Source of the DNA: Megascapheus bottae
Taxonomy: Eukaryota > Chordata > Mammalia > Rodentia > Geomyidae
Reading direction: 5' to 3'
Assembly (NCBI GenBank): GCA_024803745.1
Contig: JANJXV010000013.1
Location: 4,340,001-4,404,000, forward strand
DNA length: 64,000 nt
How positions within the stretch are numbered: the stretch's first letter is position 1; each line of letters opens with the position of its first letter. Under the pieces are notes generated by a model. The model saw only the letters and a list, made by a program, of their open reading frames with translations, was not told where the DNA came from and did not search any database. Position numbers and translations under genes: made by a program. Below are positions 47,681 to 58,709 of the stretch, piece by piece.

Positions 47681-48404
47681 AGCATTGCAAATAGAATTTC
47701 TTGAGGTGAGAATATCTGCCAATCATTTCCTCTACACGGAAGCTTTTAGATTCTTCAGAATGCCTTGAAATCATTTTCCTGACTGACAGAGACGCATTAT
47801 AAAATAGAGAATGTCAGCAACAACAGCTGTGGGCAATCAGATTGATTAAGAGAAAGATTCATTCATTTAGGTGTAGTCAGCCTTTGTTCATACCATTTGT
47901 AATAGGACACGGGACTAAAGATGACACTGGGAAGTTCTCAGTATGATATCAACACATACTTTCATTGACATTGTTCACTGGAAAAGAGAATGTTCTCACA
48001 AGATAATCTCTTCTGTTGGCCACTGAATTATCACTCCGCATTCCCCTGTGTTAACACCTTCTCCTCTCTTCCTACCTCCAGCTTCCATTTATGAATGATT
48101 TCCATATCTATTATCTAATGTGCTTTCACACCAGTTTTACAGCTGAGAAAGTGTAATAGAAAGTAGGCAATTAAATAGGCAATGAGATTGCTATTTGGTC
48201 GATGCGAAAATTGAAGCCTGGAAAGTTAGGAGACTTGGCAAAAACCATGTTATGGCAACATGGCTAGGAGAGTAGTCAAAGAGCAATCAAAGTCTAAAAT
48301 AGCTTCCCACCAGAGATTTTCCCTTTTGATTGCAATTTACAAAGAGCTTTTCCTGTGTGTGATTTCATTTGCTTCAGAAGAAAGTTGGCTGTCATTGTTG
48401 AGGA
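47681..48404. other. Single-copy stretch, possible conserved block
   Basis: 47740-47900 (for example GACGCATTATAAAATAGAG, CAATCAGATTGATTAAGAG) is repeat-free and could be conserved non-coding DNA. 48090-48260 has weak reverse-MIR phrases (AAATTGAAGCCTGGAAAG). No gene. Confidence 0.4.
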
Positions 48405-48602
48405 TAGTAAGGTTTTAATCCAGTTCCAGCTTCCTTATCTATTAGATGTGTGAACTCAAGCAAGGTACCTCACTTGACTGACCTTGGCTTCCTTCTTGGG
48501 GAAGAAGGGAAAATAACACCTTTTCTGGAGGACTGAGGAAGGAGTTAGAGACTCTGGATAGAATGCCCCTAGTATACATACTGGGCAGTCAATAGAGCTC
48601 CC
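48405..48602 (+). mobile_element. MIR fossil
   Basis: ATGTGTGAACTCAAGCAAGG, ACCTCACTTGACTGACC and GGGAAAATAACACC follow the MIR core in order. Confidence 0.65.
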
Positions 48603-48855
48603 ACTATTTTTTTTTGTCGGTCATGGAGCTTGAACTCTGGAAGTAGATGCTGACCCTGAGCACTTCAGCTGAAAGCCAGGGCTCTGCCATGTGAGCCACA
48701 GTGCCATTTCTAATTTTCTGGTGGTAACTTGGAGAGAAGAACCTCATGGACTATTTGTGCCTGGCTTGGCTTTGAACTGTGATCCTCAGATCTCAGCCTC
48801 CTAAGTAGCTAAGGTTACAGGTGTGAGCCACCAGCACCCGGTGACAACTATTTTT
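48603..48855 (-). mobile_element. B1-Geo SINE with 9-bp target duplication
   Basis: A nearly complete copy: T8 tail, GTCGGTCATGGAGCTTGAAC (Geo 3' end reversed), CATGTGAGCCACAGTGCC and, at the right, CTCAGATCTCAGCCTCCTAA and GTGTGAGCCACCAGCACCCG (B1 5' end reversed). ACTATTTTT at 48603-48611 and 48847-48855 is the likely duplication, partly merged with the tail. Confidence 0.88.
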
Positions 48856-48888
48856 ATTATTATTTTATGAACCAAAAACATTTGTTCC

Positions 48889-49090
48889 ACCCGATGTCAT
48901 TAACTCATACCTGTTATCCTAGATCAGAGATGGTGGTGCGAAGGAGCAATGGACAGAAAAATCCACAAGATTCCATCTCTAATGAGCCAGCAAAAATCCT
49001 AGCTGGAGGTAGAAATCAAATGATAGAATTCCATCAAGATAAACAAGAGTGTGAGTCCCTGAGGTCAAGCCCTGGAATCACACACACAAA
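48889..49090 (+). mobile_element. B1-Geo SINE, diverged
   Basis: CATTAACTCATACCTGTTATCC at the B1 side, AGATTCCATCTCTAATGAGC linker, CTGAGGTCAAGCCCTGG at the Geo side. An (AATG)n patch follows at 49094-49110. Confidence 0.7.
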
Positions 49091-50177
49091 AATAAATGAA
49101 TGAATGAATGTGTGTTCTAAGGCTTTTTGAAGGCCAGTTTAGTTTTCAAGATGAAGGGTATCAGGCATTCCTCTTCTCTCCCACTCTGAAGGGAGTCCCA
49201 GTCCATGTATACTTTGACAAATCCAACTTAGCCTACTTCCAAGTCAAGTTCTCTCCACTCCAGGTGCCAGGTCATGTGTGAAGGAACAAGAGCATTGAGT
49301 TTATCGTAATGCCACAGTCCAGCTGGCAAATCTCTCAAGAGCCACTCTTGACCATACCCAGCTTTTGAGAGGGTACAATTATGTTGAGATGTGTTACCTC
49401 ATCCATTTGTATTTGCCCAAGACACCGCAACCTGACAGGACAACCCAAAAGTTATTTGCAACTCAACTGTGCAATAGTCATATGTGCATGTTCAGCTCAG
49501 AGAGAGAGAGAGAAGGAAGCGGTACTTGGTGACCCTTCTGGGACTTATTCATCCACTAATGGAATGCATCCCATCATAACTCACTGTCACCATTCCTCCA
49601 AGCCAATAGATGTGAGCACTGGGGCAGGTTATCTAAGTCGCGTTTAGATAAGGCTGTGAAAATCATTAAATTAATTTTTCAGCAAATTGACCTTCTTAAT
49701 TTAACTTTGCTTACACTCTTAATTTCCAACTCATAATCTTATTAATGAATATGTATCTGTAGTTATCTCTAGGGTCTAGGGAAAACATACAGATGCCATT
49801 CTTGAAAATTTATTTCAAGCCAGCAATTCATATAGAATATGCATGATAGTGGTTTACTTACTGTATATTAACATACACAACACCAAGTACTGTGTTAACC
49901 ATGATAATGTAGCAGATATGGAATTCCCCAGGCTGGTTATATAACCAAAGTTCCAGATAGTAGTACAAGGCAAATATTTCTGAGACCCTTTGCCCCTTGG
50001 ACAACGTATTATCAAATGTTCATTGAATCACAATTCTACAGACCAAGACAGGCAAAATTTGCTTCAAATTTTCCCAGTCATATGAACGGTTCCTGTAACT
50101 TAATCGTGTTTGACGATACCTTTGTTTGTCCAAACAGATGTTCTTGTTTCTCTTAGCTAGGCCTAATAGTGAGCCTT
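49091..50177. other. 1.1 kb single-copy stretch
   Basis: No gene. 49640-49770 is repeat-free and rich in TTAAT and TAATTT motifs and may be conserved non-coding DNA. A (GA)n patch lies at 49497-49514. Confidence 0.45.
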
Positions 50178-50406
50178 GCTGGGCTCTGGTGGCTCATAAC
50201 TGTAATCTTAGCTTCTCATGAGGCTGAGATTTGAGGATAATGACTTGATGCCAGCCCAGGCAGAAAAGATGGCAAAACTCTTATCTCCAATTAACCAGAA
50301 AAACACTGGAAGTAGAGATACAGTTCAAATGGTAGAGTGTCAACCCTGAGTAGAAAAAGCGAGAACACAAGTCCATGAGTGTAAGCCTCAGGGCAGGTTT
50401 TTAAAA
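50178..50406 (+). mobile_element. B1-Geo dimeric SINE
   Basis: CTCTGGTGGCTCATAACTGT, GAGGCTGAGATTTGAGGATA, AAACTCTTATCTCCAATTAACC and AAATGGTAGAGTGTCAACCC in the expected order. Confidence 0.85.
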
Positions 50407-51195
50407 AAGCAAAGATTCCTTTTCCTTTACCCATTTGCCCTGGCCTTCTCCCTTTTCACTACTTTACCCTTCTCCCAAATTTTTATTTCCTTCAAACAAT
50501 CTTAAGGCTGAGTAACTTCAGAGTCACAGGAAGAAGAGCCTACATTACAGACCATGAGCTACTCCTGGTGTCTCTCTGGCTTCCTCCTCAACCTTGCTTC
50601 TGGTGCTGGATTCCTCAGGCTCTCTTCTCTACTCACAGTCCTCCTTGCCTATCCTGCAGTATGAATACCCCATCTCTGCTTATCTTATGGAAAGTAGCCT
50701 CTAAATGGGAAAATATTAGGAAAACATTTCTAGAAAATTAAAATTGACATTGGAACAACATACTTCCCTGAAGTTATAATGTGTTGCCTTATAGACTCGA
50801 TTGTCATACTGGTAATTAGGGATGTAAGAGCATTGTAAAGTAAGTCAAGAGGTACTCTACTCAGCCTGGGAAGAGGGATAACTGGTAAAGATAATCTGGT
50901 AAATGCAGCACAGGGCAGGTGATGAGCTAGGGAGACTGGTGCCTCAAAGTAGAAAAACAAGCATGCCCAAATGTTGAGAGCCTGAAGTTGGAGGGAATTC
51001 TAGGAGCATGAAGAATAAAGTAAGAGTGCTTTGAAGTAAGAGTGAGTCACCAGTGACCTGGAGTCTCATAATGACACCCAGCCACAAAACCATGGGGAAC
51101 TACGGATATGTTTATGCATGAGAGAGATGGTAACTTTTTGTAGTAGATTAATCACTCTGGTAGCTGATTGTCTTAGCCCTGAGATTTTTTTTAAA
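50407..51195. other. Single-copy stretch, no gene seen
   Basis: Unique sequence of mixed composition. Overlapping short frames on the minus strand near 50730-50960 and 51066-51333 show no family resemblance. Confidence 0.45.
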
Positions 51196-51482
51196 CAATA
51201 TTGAGGGTTTGAACTCTGGACCTTGTGTTTGCTTATTATTGAATGAATCATACTCCAGTTCTCTTTTCTTTTCTTCATTATTTTTTGCAATGGCTGTTTT
51301 TGAGACAATGTCACACCTGAACCTGGTTTTCATTTCCCTTCCTAGTTTAAGTGGCAGGCATGCATCAACATGCCAGCTTCATCTAATGAGATGGAATCTC
51401 TCCAAATTTTCTACCTGGCCTGGCATCATAATCTTTTTGATCTCAGCTCCATATGCAGCTAGAATGACAGGTACTTGCTAGT
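51196..51482 (-). mobile_element. Old composite SINE: ID-like plus two B1-like modules
   Basis: Plus-strand order: reversed ID-like block (GGGTTTGAACTCTGGACC, 51207), reversed B1-like block 1 (TTTGAGACAATGTCACACC, 51298; GGCAGGCATGCATCAACATG, 51353), reversed B1-like block 2 (CTGGCCTGGCATCATAATC, 51414; CAGCTAGAATGACAGG, 51456). Confidence 0.7.
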
Positions 51483-51534
51483 TCAACTAACTGTTTGATT
51501 GCAAAAAGGACTCATCCATTCCTCAACTTTGCTG

Positions 51535-51620
51535 TCAGTCTCATCTGAAGCAGCAATCCTCATTGCAGCTTGTCAAGTTAACTAGAATTACAGAGCAATG
51601 AGCCTCCAGTGCCCTGCCTC
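51535..51620 (-). mobile_element. B1-like fragment
   Basis: GCAATCCTCATTGCAGC and AACTAGAATTACAGAGC, then ATGAGCCTCCAGTGCCC, a reversed B1 5' part lying directly before the next SINE. Confidence 0.5.
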
Positions 51621-51629
51621 AAGAGATCT

Positions 51630-51851
51630 TGAGGCAGAGACTGTAGTCCTAGCTACTCAGGAGGCTGGGATCTGAGGATCAAGGTTCAAAGCCAACCTGG
51701 GCATAAAAGGACCGGAGACACTTATCTCAATTAACCTTGAGAAAACAGAAAGTGGGGCTTGGCTTAAGGGTAGGACGATAGCCTGGAGCTGAAGAGCTCA
51801 GGGACAACACCCAGGCAGAGTTCAAGCCCCATGACCCACAAAAAAATAAAA
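51630..51851 (+). mobile_element. B1-Geo dimeric SINE
   Basis: TGTAGTCCTAGCTACTCAGG at the B1 half, CTTATCTCAATTAACCTTG linker, GAGCTGAAGAGCTCAGGGAC and GCAGAGTTCAAGCCCCATG in the Geo half, A-rich tail. Confidence 0.88.
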
Positions 51852-52445
51852 AGGAGTCTTAAAGGATGAGAAGAAGATGTAAAACCTCTACAAGCTCATT
51901 TTGCTCAAATCAAAGCCATAAAATTTGAAGGGTGTTATTTTAGGGAATCAGACTATTTCTCCCATGGAGTTACCTCGACAGGCAAAGAATGTGGGAATAA
52001 ACATGGGTTTTTTTTTTGCCCTTTTCTGGCTCAGAAATGGGTGGTCTTCTGTTTCTAAATGGTAGAACAAATAAAGTTTAACAAAACTGACTCGTGATTG
52101 ACAGGTATGGAGGTAGGGAGACAGAATAAAGGCTAAGTCATAGCCAAAAGTTTCCTGTTGAGTTTGTGGTCTGATGAGAAGAGCTGTAAAGAATTCATGA
52201 GAGTCATGGATGAAGCCAATGATAGTCTGAAGACAAACCACAAAAAATCAACTATATGCAATTAGGAGTCTTGGGTCCTCTTCCTATACTAGAATCTAGA
52301 CCTTGTATTCATGTTTTACAGTGGGGCTTTTTTTCTGACCCTTAATAGCTCTTTACATTTTTCCTTCCTTTGCAAAAAATACTAGAGTGAGTTTGGTTCT
52401 TAGAGAACACAAATTTGCTTTCAGTCTTAATGAGAGCATTCTCTA

Positions 52446-52448
<3 letters not shown>
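51852..52448. other. Single-copy stretch, no gene seen
   Basis: A 97-codon reverse frame at 51948-52241 has no domain I recognise and no splice context. Confidence 0.45.

Positions 52449-52487
<39 letters not shown>
52449..52487. repeat. (TG)n microsatellite
   Basis: About 19 pure GT units, followed by a degenerate TG-rich stretch to about 52523. Confidence 0.95.
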
Positions 52488-52488
<1 letters not shown>

Positions 52489-53024
52489 ATGTGCAAGGGC
52501 ACGCGTGTATGTGTATGTGTGTGAGAGAAACAGAGGCAGAGACACAGAACGAGATTGAGAGATAATTTACCCCTTAACTTTGGTCATTTTGTGGTTTGTT
52601 CCAATGGATCTAGAGAGCTGGTGCCCCTGGTACATGAATGACCAGGCAGTGCCCACAAATGGTAACGGTACCCACATGTGAATTTAACTCAGCACCAGAA
52701 CACTGCTTGGATCACTGCTTATATGTATATACATTTAAATTCTTACAGAGATTGAGCCTAAGATAAATGAAGTATTGAGAAAACTGCTTGTCCTGTATGC
52801 ACTTCCTCTGAATTCACATGTCCGTCACTTAAGAAACCTTTTAGGGATGAACTGTCCTTGTATTAAGCAGGCAGGAAGCCAATATAACTGGATATATAAC
52901 TGTTGTCAAAAGACCAAAAGAAAAGACAAATTTGCAGCCTATTGGTCTGAGGCAAGAGGTGGTGACAATACAGCGAGACAATGACAAGACAAACCCATCA
53001 CATGACTTCACATACTGCTGCTCA
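52488..53024. other. Single-copy stretch, no gene seen
   Basis: Unique sequence. Overlapping frames on both strands near 52775-53141 are short and unrecognised. Confidence 0.45.
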
Positions 53025-53240
53025 GCCTGGTGCCAAAGGCTCAAGCCTGTAATTCTTGCTGCTCAGGAGGCTAAGCTACAAGGATCAAGATTCAAAGTCA
53101 GTCTGTTCAGAAATGTCTCTGACATTCTTACCTACAATTAATGCACAAAAAATATATAAAAAAAAGAAAAACTGGAAGTAGAGCTTTGGCAGAAAAGCTA
53201 AGGAACAGTTTTCAGGCCCTGAATTCAAGCCCCACTAAAG
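53025..53240 (+). mobile_element. B1-Geo dimeric SINE
   Basis: AAGGCTCAAGCCTGTAATTC, TGCTCAGGAGGCTAAGCTAC, then a middle A-rich insertion at 53143-53172 and GCCCTGAATTCAAGCCCCAC. Confidence 0.8.
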
Positions 53241-53559
53241 GCATTCTCACAAAATATTACCAGTTAGCTTCCAGAACCCCAGGTTGTAACTCTCTGGCAT
53301 TGTAAGAGATTTACCCATACCTCATACTCCAGAACGAGCCCAGAAGAAAAATCTCCCCTTTCATGTCTCCAAATCATAATTGTTATTTGTGCTCAAAGAG
53401 TTTCCCAATTCCAACAGGCGAGAGTTGCTGTGAAAGTCTAAAAGAGAACCACCCAGGAGCTGTGGCATTTAAAAGTCAACTCTAAGTGGTATAGTTTTTA
53501 AAGAAAGATTCAGGGGACATTGCCAACATTTATATTTCATATTGCTTGTGGAATTGCTT

Positions 53560-54000
53560 TCAATTCTCTCTCACTTAGATCTCAGTATGGTAAAGATTCC
53601 CCTGGTTGCCATGGAAAATCTGCACTTAAGCTTACTGCTATGGCAACCAGTCACATATGGTGGAGAGGCATCACGTGGCAGTGAATTTGCATAACTAATT
53701 CCAGCCTTTTAGTGAAGAGTGCAATCTGTGCACAGGAGGCTAAGCGATCTGAAGCACTTTTATTTTATTATGTGCACAAGAGTAACACATACCATTTTCC
53801 CAGTGTTTGCTTTCTAAGTTGTTGACTCCTTTACGTTTCAGCCGTCATTCCACCCAGCATGTGATCTGAAAGGTGTGCCATTGTGCGTGAACCGTATTTC
53901 TCTGCTTTTGAAGTTGAATCAGTTTCATTATCATAATTACATTTCATTCATCTGGAGTCTCCAGTCTTAAACCTTTTTTGCATATGTGAGATTTAGTGAA
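53560..54000. promoter_or_regulatory. Candidate regulatory element with paired RFX half-sites
   Basis: Repeat-free. Two RFX X-box half-sites in opposite directions: GTTGCC at 53605-53610 and GGCAAC at 53642-53647, inside 13-bp arms (53602-53614 and 53638-53650) that match at 12 of 13 positions as an inverted repeat. An E-box CACGTG at 53672-53677, an octamer ATTTGCAT at 53685-53692 and TAATTA at 53934-53939 follow. RFX proteins bind GTTRCC half-sites at X-boxes; factor binding and conservation here are inferred. It could be an enhancer, or a promoter-proximal element of an unseen gene. Confidence 0.45.
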
Positions 54001-54077
54001 GTTTCTATGTGTCACTGTGTAACAAATATTCCAGTTGTTATTGAATTAAGTTTGCTTGAGAGCTGCTGTTTCTGTCT

Positions 54078-54079
54078 AT

Positions 54080-54118
<39 letters not shown>

Positions 54119-54365
54119 TTAATTTATTGGTGCAGAACTGAGGCTTGAACTGTGATCAACTTGTACTCCTTCCTGGTTTTTTCATTCAGTGATGGTTACT
54201 CTACCACTTGAGCCACAACTCTACTTCTGGCTTTTTCCTGGTTAGGTGGAGATAAGAATCTCTTATATAATGTCTGTCTGTGTTGGCCTTGTTGAACTAT
54301 GATCCTCAGATTTTAACCTCCTGAGTAGTTAGAATTACGGGTGTTAAGTCACTGTTTCTTGGCCT
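54078..54365 (-). mobile_element. B1-Geo SINE with (TTTA)n tail
   Basis: A (TTTA)n array at 54078-54121 (about eleven units) leads into a reversed Geo half (CTACCACTTGAGCCACAAC, 54191) and reversed B1 half (CTCCTGAGTAGTTAGAATTA, 54319). Confidence 0.85.
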
Positions 54366-54689
54366 GTTTCTGTCTTGGATAACTGAAATGATTTTACCTG
54401 TACTTTAGGTTGTAATAATGACATGTATGGGAGTTGGAAATAAATGTGGAAACACAATGAACTATCTCTGTTCTAGAAAGTTCCAACACTGAGTTAGATT
54501 CCTACTCATAGTTATTCTCTCTTCATAATTTAATTTAAAATGTCTATATCATTTGAAAATTTTCCATTAAAAATCTTTGTCCTTTATTAAGTTCTGAGCT
54601 CCTTAAAAGAAGAAATTTATATTATTCAAATTTGAGTCCTTCCAGAGAGTAGGCATGTATTGTATACATATGTATATATATATATATTT
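54366..54689. other. Single-copy stretch with an L2 trace
   Basis: 54590-54660 resembles the L2 3' region (TTCTGAGCTCCTTAAAAG, then AGAGAGTAGGCATGTATTG). An (AT)n patch sits at about 54664-54686. Confidence 0.5.
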
Positions 54690-54922
54690 TGTCTGTGTGT
54701 GGGGGGGTCATAGGGCTTGAAATCAGCCTGGGAACTGTCTCTGAGCTCTTCAGCTCCAGGCTACTGTCCTACCCTTGAGCCAAGCCCCGCTTCCCATTTT
54801 CTAGATGATAATTGGAGATAAAAGTCTCAGGTCCTTGTGCCCAGGCTGGCTTTGATCCTTGTTCCTCAGATCTCAGCCTCCTGAGTAGTTAGGATTATAA
54901 GCGTGAGCCACCGTGTCCGGTG
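54690..54922 (-). mobile_element. B1-Geo dimeric SINE
   Basis: GGGTCATAGGGCTTGAAATC, GAGCTCTTCAGCTCCAGGC (Geo half reversed), GCCCAGGCTGGCTTTGATCC and CCTCCTGAGTAGTTAGGATT (B1 half reversed). Well preserved. Confidence 0.87.
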
Positions 54923-54954
54923 TATTATACATTTTTGAAAGAATGATTGAATCA

Positions 54955-55082
54955 GGGAGAGTGACATTGTCCAAAAAGAAATGTATTTACCTGACGTAGG
55001 TAATTGCAACTGCTCTGTATATCACTTTATAACACCAATGAAAAAGAATGAATGAATGAACCAAAAGAATGAATGAATGAAA
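54955..55082 (+). mobile_element. L1 3' end fragment with (GAAT)n
   Basis: ACATTGTCCAAAAAGAAATG and the TAGGTAATTGCAACTGCTC block match the 3' end of the 8.7-9.4 kb L1. The tail has expanded into GAAT units at 55044-55080. Confidence 0.75.
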
Positions 55083-56025
55083 AACTCCCATCAGCCATCT
55101 ATTTTCATAGTCAGTTGAAGGAGAAATGACCATCTCTTTTTCTCCTCCATCTTCTTCATAAAGTACTGTGAGTCTCTACGCATGACCCAATTTACCTGTA
55201 TCTGAAGTCATCTTGGGAGAAGCAAGAGATTGAATAAGTTGGCACCCACTTCCCTTTCTTAGAATCCCCATATTCTGAGGTCTAAGTCACTATGGCAGAG
55301 AGTGTAGACCTGCTCTTGCAAGTGGTGCTTACCTCAGTTAGCAAACCATAGCACAGGTTAGCCATGAGGAGAATAAAGGAGTTTATCGGGGGGTGCACAT
55401 TGACCTAGGCTGCTAGATAATTAGGAGATAGAGGCTGGCAGCCAGGTGTGCGAGGAGACCAGCTGGGCAGATGGAGCAGGACAGAGTTACAAGCTTCCTT
55501 GGGGGAAATGCAGTGGGAATGGCTGAGGACCAGATGTTGGTGAATATAACTAACAACCTCTCCTGTACCAGAGGCTCCACAGTACATTGTGCAAGAGATC
55601 CTGGAGGAGCCTTCCCCTCTACACTTCCACCCTCACCTCTGCACACATCCACACACCTCACTAACAGTGGCTGGGGAATCAGCTGCAAGTCAGAGGCTTA
55701 GGGAATGTGGTTGGGGTGGGAATGGCATGCAAGAAACTGTCTTAAACTATTGCTTTAATCCATTAAGCTTATGTGAGACAGCCCTAAATTCACACACAGT
55801 TGTCCTAAGTGTCACAGAGAGCCTGGGTACACTGCACCTGCTTTCCCATAATGGAGATGTGCTGTGACACTGTCGGACAATATTAAAGTCAAAATACTGG
55901 CACAGGTGAAGGAATGAGTATATTCCATCACCCCGAGGATACTATGCATTGTCTTTTACGAGCATGACTCCTCTGCTCTTTTTAAACCACAAATTATTTC
56001 CACTTTATGATTTTTTAATCATTTC
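55083..56025. other. 0.9 kb single-copy stretch
   Basis: Slightly richer in G and C around 55400-55720. Several overlapping frames on both strands occur there, none with a recognisable domain, so I do not call a gene. Confidence 0.45.
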
Positions 56026-56249
56026 AAGAATGTTATGTAGGGGCCAGGAGTTTGGCCTAGTGGATAAAGTGCTTGCCTAGCATGCATGAAGACCTGGGTT
56101 CGATTCCTCGGTACCACATACATAGAAAAAAAGCTGGAAATGGTGTTGAGGCTCAAGTGGTAGAGCTCTAGCCTTGAGAAAGTCCAAGGACAGTGCTCAG
56201 GCCCTGAGCTCAAGCCCAGGACTGGCAAAAAAAAAAGAATGTTATGTAG
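56026..56249 (+). mobile_element. IDL-Geo SINE with perfect 15-bp target duplication
   Basis: The element spans 56041-56234. Left half: A-box-like TAGTGGATAAAGTGC and intact B box GGTTCGATTCC (56098-56108). Right Geo half: GGCTCAAGTGGTAGAG (56149-56164) and CTGAGCTCAAGCCC. A10-type tail. AAGAATGTTATGTAG flanks it at 56026-56040 and 56235-56249. Probably the youngest SINE in the window; the A box carries a TA insertion relative to other copies. Confidence 0.95.
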
Positions 56250-56873
56250 ACAGATCTAAACCTTTAGGAACATTTTTTGCAACCCAACATAAGATTCCAG
56301 GATTTTACTTAAATAGTTGTGCATATGAATAGATTATTCCTGTTTATTGCTGAGTAGTATTCCATGATATACATTGCAGGTTGTTTAAATATTCATTCCA
56401 AGAACATCAAGATTGTTTCTGGCTTTTATTCGTAACAAATAAGATATTTGAACATAAGTTATTATTTAGGATACATGCCCCAAGAGAACAAAGACTATGT
56501 TATATGGTGGCTGTGTGTTTTAATTTTTTAAAGTCTGTGTATTCTTTTATATTCCTATCCCAAATGGGAATGACCCAGTTCCTTAGATCCTACAGAGCCT
56601 TTTGTGTTGTCTCTGATTTTACCTTAACCATATTGTGTGTTGTGATATTTCTGTATGCTTTTAATTCACATTTCTGTAATTCTTAAGTACTGTAGATACA
56701 TGTCTTGAAATCAAGCACAAGATGTACAATAGTTCCCTCACGGACATTGTGTTTATCCTCTCTAGTGAGTTGCCTCTTCATGTCTTATTGAAATTTTGCC
56801 CTTGGAATTCTAGGAATCAAACCCATATGCTAGCCCTCTGATTGAATGTCTTGAATTGCTTAGTTTTGACAGG

Positions 56874-57374
56874 TCCTTAAATTTTTTAAAAAAAAATTAT
56901 TGTAATTAATAGAAGGGTTACATTATATTCACCAAATAAAAGATGCATTACTTCACAAACATTGCTACCCTTTCTCATGTTTTTCTCCCCATTTACCTCC
57001 TTCACCCCTTCCCCTCATATTGTTTTACCCCTTCCCTATCCTATTTCAAATATATAGTATATCAGATAACAAGGTAAGGTACTGTAACAATATGAGAATA
57101 ACCAAGGGAAAACAAAATAGATGAGAAATAACATACTACATTAAGAACAACAATCACACATTATATGGCTCTTGTTTCCATATCCTGCAAGTCCTTTCAT
57201 TTAGCATCATCCTATATGGCCTTACGTATTTAGGCTTTGCCCTGTTGTAAACTTCTGCTAGGAGAGCCCAAGGTTTCTACTGATTATGACAAATGAGGGA
57301 AACCATTGAACCTATGTTCCTTTGAGTCTGGCTTACTTCACTTAATATGATTTTTTCTAAGTCTTTCCTTAAAT
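56874..57374 (-). mobile_element. 5'-truncated L1 nested in ancient L1
   Basis: The L1 spans about 56883-57365: T/A tail, 3' UTR, ORF2 C-terminal block (TTTGAGTCTGGCTTACTTC near 57320). TCCTTAAAT at 56874-56882 and 57366-57374 is the duplication. Confidence 0.88.
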
Positions 57375-57650
57375 ATTATAGATACTGATATTTTGGGGGC
57401 TATGGGTTGTACAACTTTTTTTATGAAATCTAGACTATTTCTTGACATGGTTTTGGTATACTAAGATTCAGATCAAGGTTTATTTTTTCATTGGGTCTAT
57501 TGACGTTCAGCTGCTTCAGCATCATTTGTTGAAAAGCCTGGTGTTCTCTTTACATTACTTGTGTGCCTTTGAAAACCCAGACATATCTTCTCTGTTTCAT
57601 TGATAAATGTGGCTATCCTACCTGGAAGTCTACCCGGCTTTAATTACTGC

Positions 57651-57652
57651 TG

Positions 57653-57689
<37 letters not shown>

Positions 57690-57690
57690 G
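57651..57690. repeat. (AT)n microsatellite
   Basis: About 18 AT units with one TATTA interruption, inside the ancient L1. Confidence 0.92.
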
Positions 57691-57748
57691 AATTAGGTAG
57701 ATTGATTACTTTCTCATTATTCTTTCTAAAAATTGAACTATCCTAGTT

Positions 57749-57751
<3 letters not shown>

Positions 57752-57823
<72 letters not shown>
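57752..57823. repeat. (CT)n microsatellite
   Basis: About 35 CT units, nearly pure. Likely polymorphic; the strand complement is (GA)n. Confidence 0.97.
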
Positions 57824-57826
<3 letters not shown>

Positions 57827-57837
57827 GTCCCATTTAC

Positions 57838-58140
57838 TGGGTTTGAACTTTTAGGAATCTGTGCTTGCTAGACAGGAACAATATCACTCAAGTTCAACCT
57901 CTATCATTTTAGCTTTCATTTGTTTTTCAAATGAAGTCTCACATTCTGCCTAGGCCAGCCTGGATAGTCATACCTCCTACACACCCTTCATTACATGGCT
58001 AGGGATACTAGCATGTGCGCATGTGCCACCATACCCAAGTTTTCATGAGCTGACATTAGTTCTTTCAATCCTTTTTGCTCTGGCTGGCCTCCTAACCTCA
58101 GCCTCTTGAGCAATGAAGATGACAAATATGTGACCCAGTG
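57838..58140 (-). mobile_element. Old composite SINE: ID-like plus two B1-like modules
   Basis: Reversed ID-like block (GGGTTTGAACTTTTAGGAAT, GTGCTTGCTAGACAGG), reversed B1 block 1 (GCCTAGGCCAGCCTGGATAG, ATGTGCCACCATACCC) and reversed B1 block 2 (CTGGCTGGCCTCCTAACCTC, CTTGAGCAATGAAGATGAC). Same order as at 51.2 kb. Confidence 0.7.
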
Positions 58141-58709
58141 GACAACATGGTCTAAATTTTAGACTATCCTGATCTGTCACTATGAAAAAAATTTCTGGGA
58201 ATTCAGTAGAAATTATGTTGAACTTCTATTTCTGCTTTATCAAGATCAATATATTATCTTTTCCCTGCAAAGTCTTTTAGTCCTTTATCACAATAGTCAA
58301 CTTACGTAGAACTTCTTTGGTTTTTGGTTTCGTGTTTGGCTTACAATATTTACTTAACTGACACTTAAGTAATTGTTTTCCATCATTGCACATGGTTGAC
58401 CCTCTTTATTGGTTCTAGGGTTGTTTTTTTCTTGTTTCTTCAGAAATTCTTGGGGTTTTTCTTGTCAATGCTTAATTTTTATTTTTGTACACATGACATT
58501 TATAAATAAGTATAACCTTTTTTCTTAGTCATTTAGGATTATTTCTTGCTTTGTTGCAAAATGTTGCTAGAATATTCACCCATATGATAAACAGCAGGGG
58601 TGTAAAAGACATCCATGCCTATTCTTAATCCAGAAGAAAATAATTCATTTGTCCATTAAATATAGTGCTAGCTATAGAATTTTAATAGATACTTGTTATG
58701 AGAAAGAGT

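Noticed and set aside
55405..55867. Cluster of overlapping frames in a GC-richer patch
   Set aside because: All short, on both strands, no known domain, no CpG cluster or splice pattern.
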